From assembly GCA_003241875.1 (NCBI GenBank), contig QBLU01000009.1:17403-81402 (forward strand): 64,000 bases of DNA. Reading direction: 5' to 3'. A program made the translations under genes and the position numbers. This DNA is from Alphaproteobacteria bacterium. GTDB lineage: Bacteria > Pseudomonadota > Alphaproteobacteria > Sphingomonadales > Sphingomonadaceae. The notes below the pieces were generated by a model. That model had not been told where the DNA came from. It did not search any database and saw only the letters and a list, made by a program, of their open reading frames with translations. Numbering within the stretch: the first letter of the stretch is position 1; every line of letters begins with the position of its first letter. Below, piece by piece: positions 1 through 10,044 of this stretch.

Positions 1-36
1 GCCCGGCGAGCCATGGCGATATGCGCTGTCGGATCA

Positions 37-1434
37 TCAGTGCGCCTCCGATTTGTCGGCAATGACCGCCGGAACCATGCCGAAGCGTTCGATAAGGCCG
101 CCCTGTCGCGCCAGCAGCGTGAAGCGGGCGACGTCCAGCTCGTAATTTGCCCGCGCCAGCACCAGCGCCGCCTCGAGCAGGTCCCGCTCGGCGCGCAGCA
201 CATCGAACAGGGTACCGCGCGAGACCCGGAACTGTTCGGCGTAAAGGTCACGGGCGCGGCGGCTGTCGAGATAGGCCCGTTCCAGCGGCGGCACGGAATC
301 GGCGAGGCCGTCGACATCGGCGGCTGCCACCCCGAGCTCGCGATCGGTGGCAGCGGCGATCCGGTCCACGGCGAACGCGGCCGAGCGCCGCCGGGCCGCG
401 AGTTCCGCGACACGCGCCGCCTCGGCGCCGCCCGTCGAGAAACGCTGCCGCAACGTCAGCTGGGCGCGCACGTCATAGGCCGGCGCCGTGCCTCTCAGCA
501 CGTCATAGCCAGCGCTGCTGATCCGCGCGTCGAGCCGCGGCAGCCGGTCGGCCCGGGCCGCGTCGAGAGCGGCCGCGGCGGCTCGTTCGTCGAACCGTGC
601 CGCCACCAGCTCCGGGCGCACGGCGCCCTCGCCTGCCGATGGCCCGGCGCCGATATCCGGGCGCGCGACGGCGCCTGGCAGCGTGCCGAACAGCTCCAGA
701 TAGCGCGCTTCCGCCGACCGCAGGCGCCGATCGAAACCGATCTTCTGGCCTTGCGCCGCTGCCAGATACGATCGCGCCCGGGCCACGTCGCCGCCGCTGT
801 CGACACCCGTCGCAAAGCGCAGCGCGGCGCCATCGGCCAGCACCTGCATGCGTTCGACATGGCTTTGCGCCAGCGCCATCGCGGTCTGGGCAGCCAGCAC
901 ATCGTACCAGCTGCCAACCAGCTGCAGCAGCGCCGTGTTGCGCGTCGCATCAAGATCGGCGCGGGCGGCATCGGTTGCGGCATTGCCGGCGCGAATACGA
1001 GCGGAACTGGCGCCGAAATCGGTGATCAGCTGTTCCACCGATCCGATAGCGTCGTTGCGGCGCAGCGGCGACAGGTTTTCGACCTGGGTGGTCGGCAACT
1101 GGAGATCGCGGGCGATCGTCCGCGAAGCGACGAGGTCGAGGCCGATGCCGGGGAACAACCGTGACCGCGCCTGGTCACGCTGCGCGCGGGCCGCCGCGAC
1201 GTCTGCCAGCCGTTCCCCCAACACCGGCAGCGAATCGGCGGCCGCGGTTACCCGGGCACTGAACAGCGGGGCCGCAGTGCGATCCGCCAGCGCGCGCAGG
1301 AACGTGTCGCTGCCGGGGGCAATGTCCTGCGGGCGTGCCGAGGGCGCCGGGATGGTGACGGGCGCAGCATCGACGTGCGACGCGGCCGTCATGATCGCGG
1401 CGGCGAACAGCAGCGAGGCGACCTTTGGCAACAT
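37..1434 (-). CDS. TolC-family outer membrane efflux protein
   Basis: 465 aa ORF with signal peptide and repeated long helical Ala/Arg/Asp-rich segments typical of TolC-type channels. Confidence 0.8.
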   Translation of the reverse strand: MLPKVASLLFAAAIMTAASHVDAAPVTIPAPSARPQDIAPGSDTFLRALADRTAAPLFSARVTAAADSLPVLGERLADVAAARAQRDQARSRLFPGIGLDLVASRTIARDLQLPTTQVENLSPLRRNDAIGSVEQLITDFGASSARIRAGNAATDAARADLDATRNTALLQLVGSWYDVLAAQTAMALAQSHVERMQVLADGAALRFATGVDSGGDVARARSYLAAAQGQKIGFDRRLRSAEARYLELFGTLPGAVARPDIGAGPSAGEGAVRPELVAARFDERAAAAALDAARADRLPRLDARISSAGYDVLRGTAPAYDVRAQLTLRQRFSTGGAEAARVAELAARRRSAAFAVDRIAAATDRELGVAAADVDGLADSVPPLERAYLDSRRARDLYAEQFRVSRGTLFDVLRAERDLLEAALVLARANYELDVARFTLLARQGGLIERFGMVPAVIADKSEAH

Positions 1435-1937
1435 TTTCCCCCGTGTTCGACGTTGTCGAGCCTGCGCCGCCCGGACCCTGTGCCCCGTCCGCCACGCCGG
1501 TGAGCCGACCGGATCGTGTCTCGACGGCGTCCAGCCGACCGCACGTCGTCCCTACTCCGTCGATCGTGACAGTTCGGTGACAAGATTGCCGTCGGATGAG
1601 CGGCCTTCGAGCGGCATCGACGATGGGGAAATGGCGCGGCTACCCAGCGTTGCGAAAACCCGAGCAGCAATCAAAGCGTCACCGGGCGAGACGTGCGGGT
1701 GCCAAGACGCGATCCCGTTCGCGTGGTGAGCCAAGACCTGATGGTAGCCGCTATGCAGTCCGCCCGCATTTTCGGCTTGGCTGTCAGTCGCGAATCGTGA
1801 GCCGACGGACGAGCCGGCCGCCCCCGTCCCCATAGTGGCGACAGGTTGTCGACCGTCCGTGCAAAGCGGCGTTCCTAGGCTGCAGGCTGTCCTTCAGCTG
1901 CATAACTGGGTGACGGAGCTGCCGAGTGCGCGCGACC

Positions 1938-4589
1938 CTAGCCGAAGCGTTGGCCCACGCGGATACCGAAGAACTGGGGCCTGATCGTGAAGGTTCGCGC
2001 CGAGTTGGCACAGAAATCGATCGAGCAGAATGTGTTCCTGGTCAGCTCGCCGCGCTTGTCGAAGGCGTTGTTGATGAACAGGTCGATGCTCCAGCTGTCC
2101 TTGCGGATGCCGGCCGAGAAATCGAACGAGACGAAGCCCGATGTGTCACCGTAAAGGGCGGCGTTGGTTTCGTTCAGATCCTGGGTGGCGCCCGTCTGAT
2201 ACAGGGCTGCCACCTGGAGATAGCTGGCATAGCCTCCGAAATCAGTGTCATAGCGCACCGAGCTGGAGCCCTTGAACCGTGGCTGGCGCGGCAGCCGCGT
2301 GCCATCGACGGCGGCGACCTGCGGTGTGTTGGTGTTCGTGCCCGGGATGGTCTGGCCGCGCGCACAAGTCGACAATTGCGCGATCGTCAATGTCGTGGTG
2401 TTCACCGCGAAGTTGCAGAAATCCCCCTTCAACTTGGCGTCGTTGAAGGCGCCCGAAGAAGCGATTGTGAATTCACCGAGCTTCAGCGTCGCGTCATACT
2501 CGATTCCCTTGACCTCGGCATTGCCGGCATTGCCGGTAAAGCCTGCGCCCTGGGCACCGGCGACGACGACGCCGTACTGGATGTCGTTCCATTTCTCGAG
2601 ATAGATTGCGGCGTTGAAACGGAAGATGTTGTTCCAGATCGTCTTTACGCCGATTTCGTAGTTGATCAGCGTTTCCGCTTCGTACGGCGGCGCTGCCGCA
2701 GTCCCGACGTTGCGAATGCGCAGCGGCCGGTTGAAGCCGCCGGGCCGGAAGCCGGTCGAATAGTTGAGGTAGATCAGCTTTTGATCGGCGACCTGCCAGT
2801 CGAGCGCGACCTTATGGGTTTCGCCCTGTTCCTTGTATCGCCCGACCTGATCCTTCGCCAGCGGGTTGATGTTGCGGCACTGCAGGCGTTCTGCCGGGAA
2901 GGGAACGGCGCAGCCGATGGCGCCGGTCGGGATGAATGTCGCAGCGGTACCGGCGGCCGACCCGGCCACGCCGGCAAAGCCGGTGCGTGCCGACTCGGTC
3001 CAGAAATAACGGATGCCGCCGGTAATCTTCAGTGTCTCGAAGATGTTGTAATGACCCTCGGCAAAGACGGCGTAGTCCTTGAGGTCGGTGTCCTGCTCCG
3101 TGAGGTAGAAGGCATCGTTCTTCACCGCCGGCGAGCCCAGCACCATGGTGCCGCCCTGGGCGATCGGCACGCCGAAGGTATTGGCGAAGTTCGGGTCGTC
3201 GCCGCCGCCGACATCGGTATAGCCGACGATGCTGCTGAGGCCATGGATACCGTAATTGTCGTTGGTCTCGTTGTGCTGCGACTGGAAGAAGCCGCCGACG
3301 GTGACATTGAACGGCCACGACGACGGCGTCTTGAGGCGCAGTTCCTGGGTGAATTTCCGCTGGTTGCGAACGTTGCTGTAAAACTGCGTTGGATCGAGCA
3401 GCGTGTTGCACTTCAACGTCGCGCCCGCCCCGGTGCAGCCGCTCTTGTCGAAGAATTGCAGATAGCTTTCATAGCCGGCGCCGAAGCCGTCATAGGTGAC
3501 GGTGTAATAGCTGTAGTCGTTCAGCAGCTTCGTCTGGCGCTGGTGATAGCCGGTCGCCGACACCACGTCCCAATCGCCGATATGGCCGTGGATGGTCAGC
3601 GAGGCCTGGTACCATTTGTCGTCCTGGCGGGTCACGTCATAGTCGTGGACCTGCAGGTCGCCGATGCGCTGGTCAAAGCCGAAATAGCCATTGGCGATCT
3701 GGCGCTGGGCCATGATGGACGGCGTGATGTCCCAGCCGTCGGCCGGTTCCCAGCGCAGTGTCAGGCGGCCGCCATAAGTCTCGACCGGGTTGTAATTGTC
3801 CTTGGCGATCGCCGCATTGTTCAGCGTGAAACTCGTCAACGGATTGTTGTCGCCGAGCGTCAGGACGGCCGGGCTGCCATCGTTGAGCTTGCCGTTGTTG
3901 GGGACGTTGTCGATGTAGCCGCCTTCCTTGCGATAGAAGCCCATGACGCGCGCGGCGAGTGTCTCTCCGAGCGGCACGTTGACAAAGGCTTCCGCGCCGC
4001 CGCCGAAATTGCCCTTGCCGGACTTGTTGCCCTCGACATTGTAGCCGGCGGAAAACGCGCCGAGCTTGGGCTTGTTGGTGATGAAGCGCACCGTGCCAGC
4101 CAGCGAACTGGCGCCGAACAACGTGCCTTGCGGGCCGGACAGCGCCTCGATGCGTTCGAGGTCGAAGACATGGATGTCGGGAAAGCCGGCGGCGGTGTCG
4201 GTGATCGGAATGTCGTCGAGGTAATAGCCGGTCGCCGAATAGACGCCGCCGGCCGGCACGATACCGCGGAAATAGATATCGTTGCGGCCCGGGCCGATGC
4301 CGGCGAACGACACCGAAGGCAGCAGCGCCGCGAAGTCGGACAGGCCCTTGACCTGGCGCTGGCTGAGCACATCGCCACTGAGCACCTGGATCGAGATCGG
4401 CACCTTCTGGACGTTCTCGGCGCTGCGCGTCGCGGTGACGATGATCTCTTCGAAGCCGGGGGCCGCATCCGCGGGCGCAGCCACCGCATCGGCGGCGCCG
4501 GCGATGGCGGGTGATGCGATCCCTGATAGAATCGTGGTCAGTTTCAACAGCTTGGTGAGGCGGGACTGTTGGCGAAAATGCGTCGACAT
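1938..4589 (-). CDS. TonB-dependent receptor
   Basis: Plug-like segment (EEIIVTATRSAENVQKVPISIQVLSGDVL, GPQGTLFGASSLAGTVRFITNKP) and beta-barrel C-terminus (FFGIRVGQRFG); start set at MSTHFRQQ inside the longer ORF. Confidence 0.9.
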   Translation of the reverse strand: MSTHFRQQSRLTKLLKLTTILSGIASPAIAGAADAVAAPADAAPGFEEIIVTATRSAENVQKVPISIQVLSGDVLSQRQVKGLSDFAALLPSVSFAGIGPGRNDIYFRGIVPAGGVYSATGYYLDDIPITDTAAGFPDIHVFDLERIEALSGPQGTLFGASSLAGTVRFITNKPKLGAFSAGYNVEGNKSGKGNFGGGAEAFVNVPLGETLAARVMGFYRKEGGYIDNVPNNGKLNDGSPAVLTLGDNNPLTSFTLNNAAIAKDNYNPVETYGGRLTLRWEPADGWDITPSIMAQRQIANGYFGFDQRIGDLQVHDYDVTRQDDKWYQASLTIHGHIGDWDVVSATGYHQRQTKLLNDYSYYTVTYDGFGAGYESYLQFFDKSGCTGAGATLKCNTLLDPTQFYSNVRNQRKFTQELRLKTPSSWPFNVTVGGFFQSQHNETNDNYGIHGLSSIVGYTDVGGGDDPNFANTFGVPIAQGGTMVLGSPAVKNDAFYLTEQDTDLKDYAVFAEGHYNIFETLKITGGIRYFWTESARTGFAGVAGSAAGTAATFIPTGAIGCAVPFPAERLQCRNINPLAKDQVGRYKEQGETHKVALDWQVADQKLIYLNYSTGFRPGGFNRPLRIRNVGTAAAPPYEAETLINYEIGVKTIWNNIFRFNAAIYLEKWNDIQYGVVVAGAQGAGFTGNAGNAEVKGIEYDATLKLGEFTIASSGAFNDAKLKGDFCNFAVNTTTLTIAQLSTCARGQTIPGTNTNTPQVAAVDGTRLPRQPRFKGSSSVRYDTDFGGYASYLQVAALYQTGATQDLNETNAALYGDTSGFVSFDFSAGIRKDSWSIDLFINNAFDKRGELTRNTFCSIDFCANSARTFTIRPQFFGIRVGQRFG

Positions 4590-4895
4590 GGCTGGAGACC
4601 CCCTGTTAAGCGAGAGCTCCTCCCCACGCGTCGCGACACGCGTAATCCGCAGCCGAACGAAGGCGCCAATTGTGACGTCTCTTCGCCGGATCGTCCTGCC
4701 CTCGACTGCGCATGACGCAGTTTCGAGCCCTGAAATCCCGCAACACCCCGACTTCGTCACCGTCTTACTGGACGGTTGTACAGGATGGATAATGGTGCGA
4801 CAAAATGTTTAGTCAATCCCTTTTTCGATACCCCGTTTCGGGGCAGGAACGAGGCGCCGCGGACCGGTCCGCAGGCCAGAACTGGAAAGGCGCCT

Positions 4896-6929
4896 ATGGT
4901 CGTTGCACGCGCTGAGCCGACGACAGCCCGTCCGGGCGGCCTTGATGCGGCGCTCCAAGCGGCGACGGCACTGCTGGCGGACCAGCCCGCAGCCGCGCTC
5001 GACGCGGCGGAGGCGATCCTGACGGCGGCACCGGGGTTGCCGCCGGCGGAGCTGCTGGCCGGGCAGGCGCTGCGGCGGCTGGGCCGGGCCGATGCGGCAC
5101 TGGCCCGGCTGGCCGCGCTCGCCCGCAGCCAGCCGCGCGTGCCGGCGGTAACCTGGGAACTGGCGCAGGCGGCGAGCGAAGCCGGTGACACCCTGGCCGC
5201 GATCGCGGCGCTTGAGCGGCTGACGGGGCAATTGCCGGCAGTCGCAGGCGGCTGGTTCCTGCTCGGCAAGGAACTGCGCAAGGCCGGGCGCGCGGAGGCC
5301 TCATGGCATGCCGAGTTGGCGGGCGTGCAGGCGTCGGCGCGCGACCCCAGGCTGCTGGAAGCCGCGGCGGCGATGAACGACGGCCAGCTCGATGCGGCGG
5401 CCGCGATGGTCGAGGCGGTGCTGGCGAAAGCGCCTGAGGATGCGCCGGCGTGCCGACTGCTGGGGGAGATCGCCTGGCGCCGCGGCGACATGACCGAGGC
5501 GCTGTCGCTTGTTGGCCGCGCCGTCGCGGCGGCGCCCGGATTCGATATGGCGCGCGAATTCCTCGTGCGGCTGCTGCTGCAGTCCAACCGGCTGACCGAG
5601 GCGCTGGAGCATGCGCGATTGCTCGGCGACTCGCCGGCGGCGAACCCGGGCTACGAACTGGTCATGGCATCGGTGCTGGTGCGGCTGGGCGACCAGCAAG
5701 GCGCCTCGGCGATCTATGAGCGGCTGCTCGAGGCGCACCCCGACCAGCCGCAAGTCTGGCAGAATCTCGGCCATGTGCACAAGACCTTGGGACGGCAAGA
5801 CGATGCCGTTCGCGCCTATCGCGCGGCGGTGACCCGGCTGCCGACGATGGGCGAAGCCTGGTGGAGCCTCGCCAACCTGAAGACGGTGCGGCTGGACAGC
5901 GACGATATCGCCGCGATGCAGCGCGCACTGGCGGACGGCGGCGCCGCGCGCGAAGAGGACATCTTTCACCTGCATTTCTCGCTCGGCAAGGCGCTGGAGG
6001 ATGCCGGCGCCTATGCAGCGTCATTCGACCATTATGACCGCGGCAATCGCCTGCGCCGCGCCCTGATCCGCCATGACCCCGAGGCATTTTCGGCCGAGGT
6101 CGCGGCGACCGCCCGGGTGTTCACTGCGTCTTTCCTCGCCGGCGTCGGCGACGGCGGGTGCCCGGCGCCCGACCCCATCTTCATCGTCGGCCTGCCGCGC
6201 TCGGGCTCGACCCTCGTCGAACAGATCCTGGCGAGCCACAGCCAGGTCGAAGGCACGATGGAACTGCCCGACATGATGATGATCGCCAGCCGCCTGCAGG
6301 GCCGCGTCGACGATGGCGAGTTCGCCGATTTCGGGGCGATGGCGGCCGCGCTGACTCCGGCGGACCGGACGCGGCTGGGGGAGGAGTATCTCGAACGCAC
6401 CCGTGTCCACAGGCGCAGCGACCGGCCGCTGTTCATCGACAAGATGCCCAACAACTGGCAGCACGTCGGGCTGATCCGCCTGATCCTGCCGAACGCGCGG
6501 ATCATCGATGCGCGGCGTCACCCGATGTCGTGCTGCTTTTCGGGCTGGAAGCAGCACTTCGCCCGCGGCCAGAGTTTTTCCTATGACCTTGCGGAGCTCG
6601 GCCGCTATTATCGAGACTATGTCGGCCTGATGGCAGCATTCGACGTCGCGGCACCCGGGGCGGTCCACCGCGTAATCTATGAGGATATGGTCGACCAGAC
6701 CGAGCGCGAGATCCGCCGGCTGCTCGACTATCTGGGGCTGGCATTCGAGCCGGCGTGCCTCGAATTCTACAAGAACGACCGTGCCGTGCGAACGGCGAGT
6801 TCCGAACAGGTCCGGCAACCGATCTTCACCGATGGCATCGAGCAGTGGAAGCATTATGCACAATGGCTCGACCCGCTGGTCGCGGCACTGGGGCCGGTGC
6901 TGCCTGCCTATCCGGGGGCGCCCGGCTAG
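4896..6929 (+). CDS. TPR-repeat sulfotransferase family protein
   Basis: N-terminal TPR-like repeats, then PAPS-binding-like motif PDPIFIVGLPRSGSTLVEQILASH. Confidence 0.85.
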   Translation: MVVARAEPTTARPGGLDAALQAATALLADQPAAALDAAEAILTAAPGLPPAELLAGQALRRLGRADAALARLAALARSQPRVPAVTWELAQAASEAGDTLAAIAALERLTGQLPAVAGGWFLLGKELRKAGRAEASWHAELAGVQASARDPRLLEAAAAMNDGQLDAAAAMVEAVLAKAPEDAPACRLLGEIAWRRGDMTEALSLVGRAVAAAPGFDMAREFLVRLLLQSNRLTEALEHARLLGDSPAANPGYELVMASVLVRLGDQQGASAIYERLLEAHPDQPQVWQNLGHVHKTLGRQDDAVRAYRAAVTRLPTMGEAWWSLANLKTVRLDSDDIAAMQRALADGGAAREEDIFHLHFSLGKALEDAGAYAASFDHYDRGNRLRRALIRHDPEAFSAEVAATARVFTASFLAGVGDGGCPAPDPIFIVGLPRSGSTLVEQILASHSQVEGTMELPDMMMIASRLQGRVDDGEFADFGAMAAALTPADRTRLGEEYLERTRVHRRSDRPLFIDKMPNNWQHVGLIRLILPNARIIDARRHPMSCCFSGWKQHFARGQSFSYDLAELGRYYRDYVGLMAAFDVAAPGAVHRVIYEDMVDQTEREIRRLLDYLGLAFEPACLEFYKNDRAVRTASSEQVRQPIFTDGIEQWKHYAQWLDPLVAALGPVLPAYPGAPG

Positions 6930-6944
6930 ATCGTGAGCCTTGGG

Positions 6945-7358
6945 CTAGGCCCAGCCGAGCTGTCGGAGCGCCCAGGCATCGTTCCACACCTTGGTCATGT
7001 GGCGGACACGACCGTCTTCCAGCGCGATGACATAGACATAGTCCGATTGCGCGGCCTTGCCGGTGGGCGGTGACAGGCCGCCCGCGGCGCTGTTGGTGCC
7101 GGTGAACACTGCCGAGGCGATGACGGTGTCGCGCGCCGCGTCATAGGCAAAGCCGGTCAGGTGATAGGCGCCGTCGGGCACCGGCACGAGCAGGCCCTTC
7201 ATCCATTCGGCATAGTCTGCCAAGGTCGTGATGCTCGCGATCGCATCGGCCTGCGCCGCAAAGCCTGCGTCGGCGTGGCAATAGGCCGAACAGCCTGCCC
7301 AGCCCTTGCCGGTCTCGCAGGCGATGAAAAAGGCCTCGGCAGTTGCGATGCTGTCCAT
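6945..7358 (-). CDS. NTF2/SnoaL-like protein
   Basis: ~137 aa ORF, SnoaL-like pattern (ADAIASITTLADYAEWMKGLL...YHLTGFAYDAARDTVIASAVFTGT). Confidence 0.6.
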   Translation of the reverse strand: MDSIATAEAFFIACETGKGWAGCSAYCHADAGFAAQADAIASITTLADYAEWMKGLLVPVPDGAYHLTGFAYDAARDTVIASAVFTGTNSAAGGLSPPTGKAAQSDYVYVIALEDGRVRHMTKVWNDAWALRQLGWA

Positions 7359-7377
7359 GGTCGGTCCTTTCGGGCGG

Positions 7378-7878
7378 TTACTTGATCGTGCCCGCGTCGA
7401 CGAGTTGCCGGCGCAGTTCGGCATTCTGGCTGCCGCTTGCCTTGCCTTCGGCGCGTACCGCGGCGATTTCAGCGGGTTTGAACGGGGTGGCCGACTTGGC
7501 AGGCTTCAGGCTCAGCACGTGGTTCAGCGCCTCGGCGATTTCGGCATCGGTCATGGCCACCATCGACGGCATCAGCCCGGTGATCGACTGGCCATCGACG
7601 AGGATCGTGCCGTACATGCCGTGGAGGACGGTGCGCGCCAGATAGTGGCGGCCCGCCGGCGTCTGCGCGATGGCGGCGCCGCGTCCGGCCAGGCGCGGAA
7701 ACTGGCCGGCAAGACCCTCGCCACCCGGCTGATGGCACATTGCGCAGCGCGCCACATAGGTTGCCTTGGGCACGGCAAGGGCCGGCGTGCCGGCGATCAC
7801 CGCGGCCAGCGCCGCGTGCGTCAGAAAGCCTCTGGCGGACCGTGTCTGCAACTGCCAAGTCCCCCTGTGGCGGCGCAC
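7378..7878 (-). CDS. c-type cytochrome (monoheme)
   Basis: Signal peptide and CAMCH heme motif; C-terminal MPSM segment as possible axial Met. Confidence 0.85.
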   Translation of the reverse strand: MRRHRGTWQLQTRSARGFLTHAALAAVIAGTPALAVPKATYVARCAMCHQPGGEGLAGQFPRLAGRGAAIAQTPAGRHYLARTVLHGMYGTILVDGQSITGLMPSMVAMTDAEIAEALNHVLSLKPAKSATPFKPAEIAAVRAEGKASGSQNAELRRQLVDAGTIK

Positions 7879-8004
7879 CGGACGCTGCCCCCGCGGCCCG
7901 AAATCGCATGATCTGGAACGCGGTATGAAGATACTGGACAGGCATCAAGTCTGCGTCAAGCGCGGGAACTGGCCCCCGGCCGTGCGACACGCTAAGCCGC
8001 CCGC

Positions 8005-8661
8005 ATGAGTGTTCCTTCGTCAACGTCCGCGGCCATCCGGCCGGGCATCTATCCTCGCGGCGCCGAAACCGTCGACCTGATCCTGAAGGCGGCGCTGGCC
8101 GTGCTGATCGACGAAGGCGCCGCAGCCTTCACGTTGCGCCGCATCGCCACCCAATGCGGCATGAAGGTGGGCAATCTTACTTACCATTTCCCGCGCAAGG
8201 AGCTGCTGATCCAGCTGCTGCTCGACGAGATGCTCGAATTCTACGAATTGCTGCTCGACGAAACGGCGCGCCGGCCCGGCTTGAGCCCCGAGGAGCAGCT
8301 GACGATCATCATCGGCCTGTGCATCGACGACATCGGCAGCAAACGCACGACGCATCTGTTCACCGAACTCTGGGCGCTGGCCAACCACAATCCGGCCGTC
8401 GCCGAACGCGTCGCGGCCTTTTACCGGGTGGCGCACGGGCAGATCGCCCAGGCGGTGGCACCGCTCAACCCGGCGCTCGCTCCCGACGAGGTCGAGGCGG
8501 TGGCGCGCTTCATCAGCGCGGCGATGGAGGGGACCACGATCTTTGTCGGCCATGGCAAGGCCTGGGCCGACCAGCGCGCCTGGATGAAGGCGATTTCCAC
8601 GACGGCGCTGGTGCAGCTTGCCAAAACGGTGACGCCGGACGATATTCGGCGCTTCGACTGA
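8005..8661 (+). CDS. TetR/AcrR family transcriptional regulator
   Basis: N-terminal HTH: ILKAALAVLIDEGAAAFTLRRIATQCGMKVGNLTYHFPRKELL. Confidence 0.9.
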   Translation: MSVPSSTSAAIRPGIYPRGAETVDLILKAALAVLIDEGAAAFTLRRIATQCGMKVGNLTYHFPRKELLIQLLLDEMLEFYELLLDETARRPGLSPEEQLTIIIGLCIDDIGSKRTTHLFTELWALANHNPAVAERVAAFYRVAHGQIAQAVAPLNPALAPDEVEAVARFISAAMEGTTIFVGHGKAWADQRAWMKAISTTALVQLAKTVTPDDIRRFD

Positions 8662-8761
8662 GCGAGTTCCGACACGGGCGTTTGTCAGCAACGTCCGGTC
8701 GCCAAGGGGAGGATCATCCGGACGGCGGTGGCCATGGCCCCGCCGCAACCAGGGGGATCTG

Positions 8762-9946
8762 TTGCGCGGCGCTGGCGATATCCGTGACACGAGCTTTTGG
8801 CGCCACGGGCTGGTGGCGGCGATCGCGCTGTTGCAGCCCGGCATCGACCCCATCTTCCTCGTCCTGCTGTCCCATCACAGCGGCCTTGCGCCCGCCGACC
8901 ACGGGCTGATCGTCGGTGCCAGCCAGACGGGCATGGCGGTCGGCGCATTGCTGTTCGCGGCAATCCCGCGGCTTCGCGGACACAGCTGCCGCTGGGCGGC
9001 GGTAGGCGCCACGCTGGCCGGACTCGCGACGGTGACTGTGACCGGCCTCGCCGCGCTGGTCGTCGTCCGCGCCCTGTTCGGGCTTTGCAACGGCCTGTTG
9101 TATGCATCGGCGTTGTCGTCGGCGACACGGCGGGACCCTGCTCAAGCGATGGGGATCGTCCTGCTCACCCAGTTGGTGCTTGCGACGATCGTCGCGCTGG
9201 CGCTGCCGCAGATCGCCACGCACGCCGGATCCGGCCCGGCGCTGGCGCTGCTCGCCGGCCTGTCGCTTGCGGCGGCGGCGCTGGCCTGCCGCGACCGGTG
9301 CGACAGCGCCGCCAGCGCACCCCACCCGGGCGGAGCAGCCGCGCGCGACACTGGCGCGGCGGCGGCGGTATTCCTGTTCGTCGCCGGCAGCATGATGGTC
9401 TGGAGCTATGCCGGCGCCAGCGCGGTCGTTGCCGGCCTGTCGGAAGCGACGGTTGGTGCAGCCGTGGCGCTCGGCTCGATCGCCGGCGGCGGCGCGTCGC
9501 TGCTGGTTGCACTGGGTGCCCGGCGGGGCTGGCGCGCGCTGCCACTGGTGCCGGCAGGATCACTGGCGGCGCTCGCGATGCTGGCGCCATTTGCCGTGCC
9601 CGCAGGCGCGGTCGGCTTCATCGCCGGCATGGTGATCTTCAACCTGGGCGCAACCTATGCCGTCGCCCGGTTTTCGGCGCATGCCATCGCGACAACGCCG
9701 AACAGTGCCCGGATCGTCCCGGCGGTGCAGACGAGCGCCATGGTCGTCGGGCCATTGGCGGCTGCCTTGGCGGTCCACGGCGGCGGCGTTGCGGCGCTGG
9801 CAGGCGCTGCTGCCGCGGCGCTCGGGCTTGCCGTCCTGGCGCTGGCGATCGATGGGCGCGGGCTGCGGGACGGTCGCCTTGCAAAGGATCCAGTGCCTCA
9901 GGCAAATTGTCAGGCCGCGCTGGATGAAGCCTTGACGCAACCTTGA
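8762..9946 (+). CDS. MFS transporter
   Basis: 394 aa with ~12 hydrophobic segments and MFS-like loop. Confidence 0.75.
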   Translation: MRGAGDIRDTSFWRHGLVAAIALLQPGIDPIFLVLLSHHSGLAPADHGLIVGASQTGMAVGALLFAAIPRLRGHSCRWAAVGATLAGLATVTVTGLAALVVVRALFGLCNGLLYASALSSATRRDPAQAMGIVLLTQLVLATIVALALPQIATHAGSGPALALLAGLSLAAAALACRDRCDSAASAPHPGGAAARDTGAAAAVFLFVAGSMMVWSYAGASAVVAGLSEATVGAAVALGSIAGGGASLLVALGARRGWRALPLVPAGSLAALAMLAPFAVPAGAVGFIAGMVIFNLGATYAVARFSAHAIATTPNSARIVPAVQTSAMVVGPLAAALAVHGGGVAALAGAAAAALGLAVLALAIDGRGLRDGRLAKDPVPQANCQAALDEALTQP

Positions 9947-10044
9947 CGGCCGTCCAGTCTGTTTGCAGCGCACCATTGCCGGGCGCGATTCAGGCTCGGC
10001 AGGTCGCCATGACAGGATTTGACGCCAGGGGGACAGACGCGACC

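Noticed and set aside
1926-4514. 862-aa + strand ORF opposite the TonB receptor
   Set aside because: Antisense mirror ORF of a high-GC gene; Arg/Ala/Val-rich, no recognisable domain, while the opposite strand is a clear TonB receptor.
4626-4643. ACGCGT-cgcgac-ACGCGT palindromic repeat upstream of the first TonB receptor
   Set aside because: Short CG-rich hexamers are expected by chance at this GC content; no second copy tied to another promoter was found.
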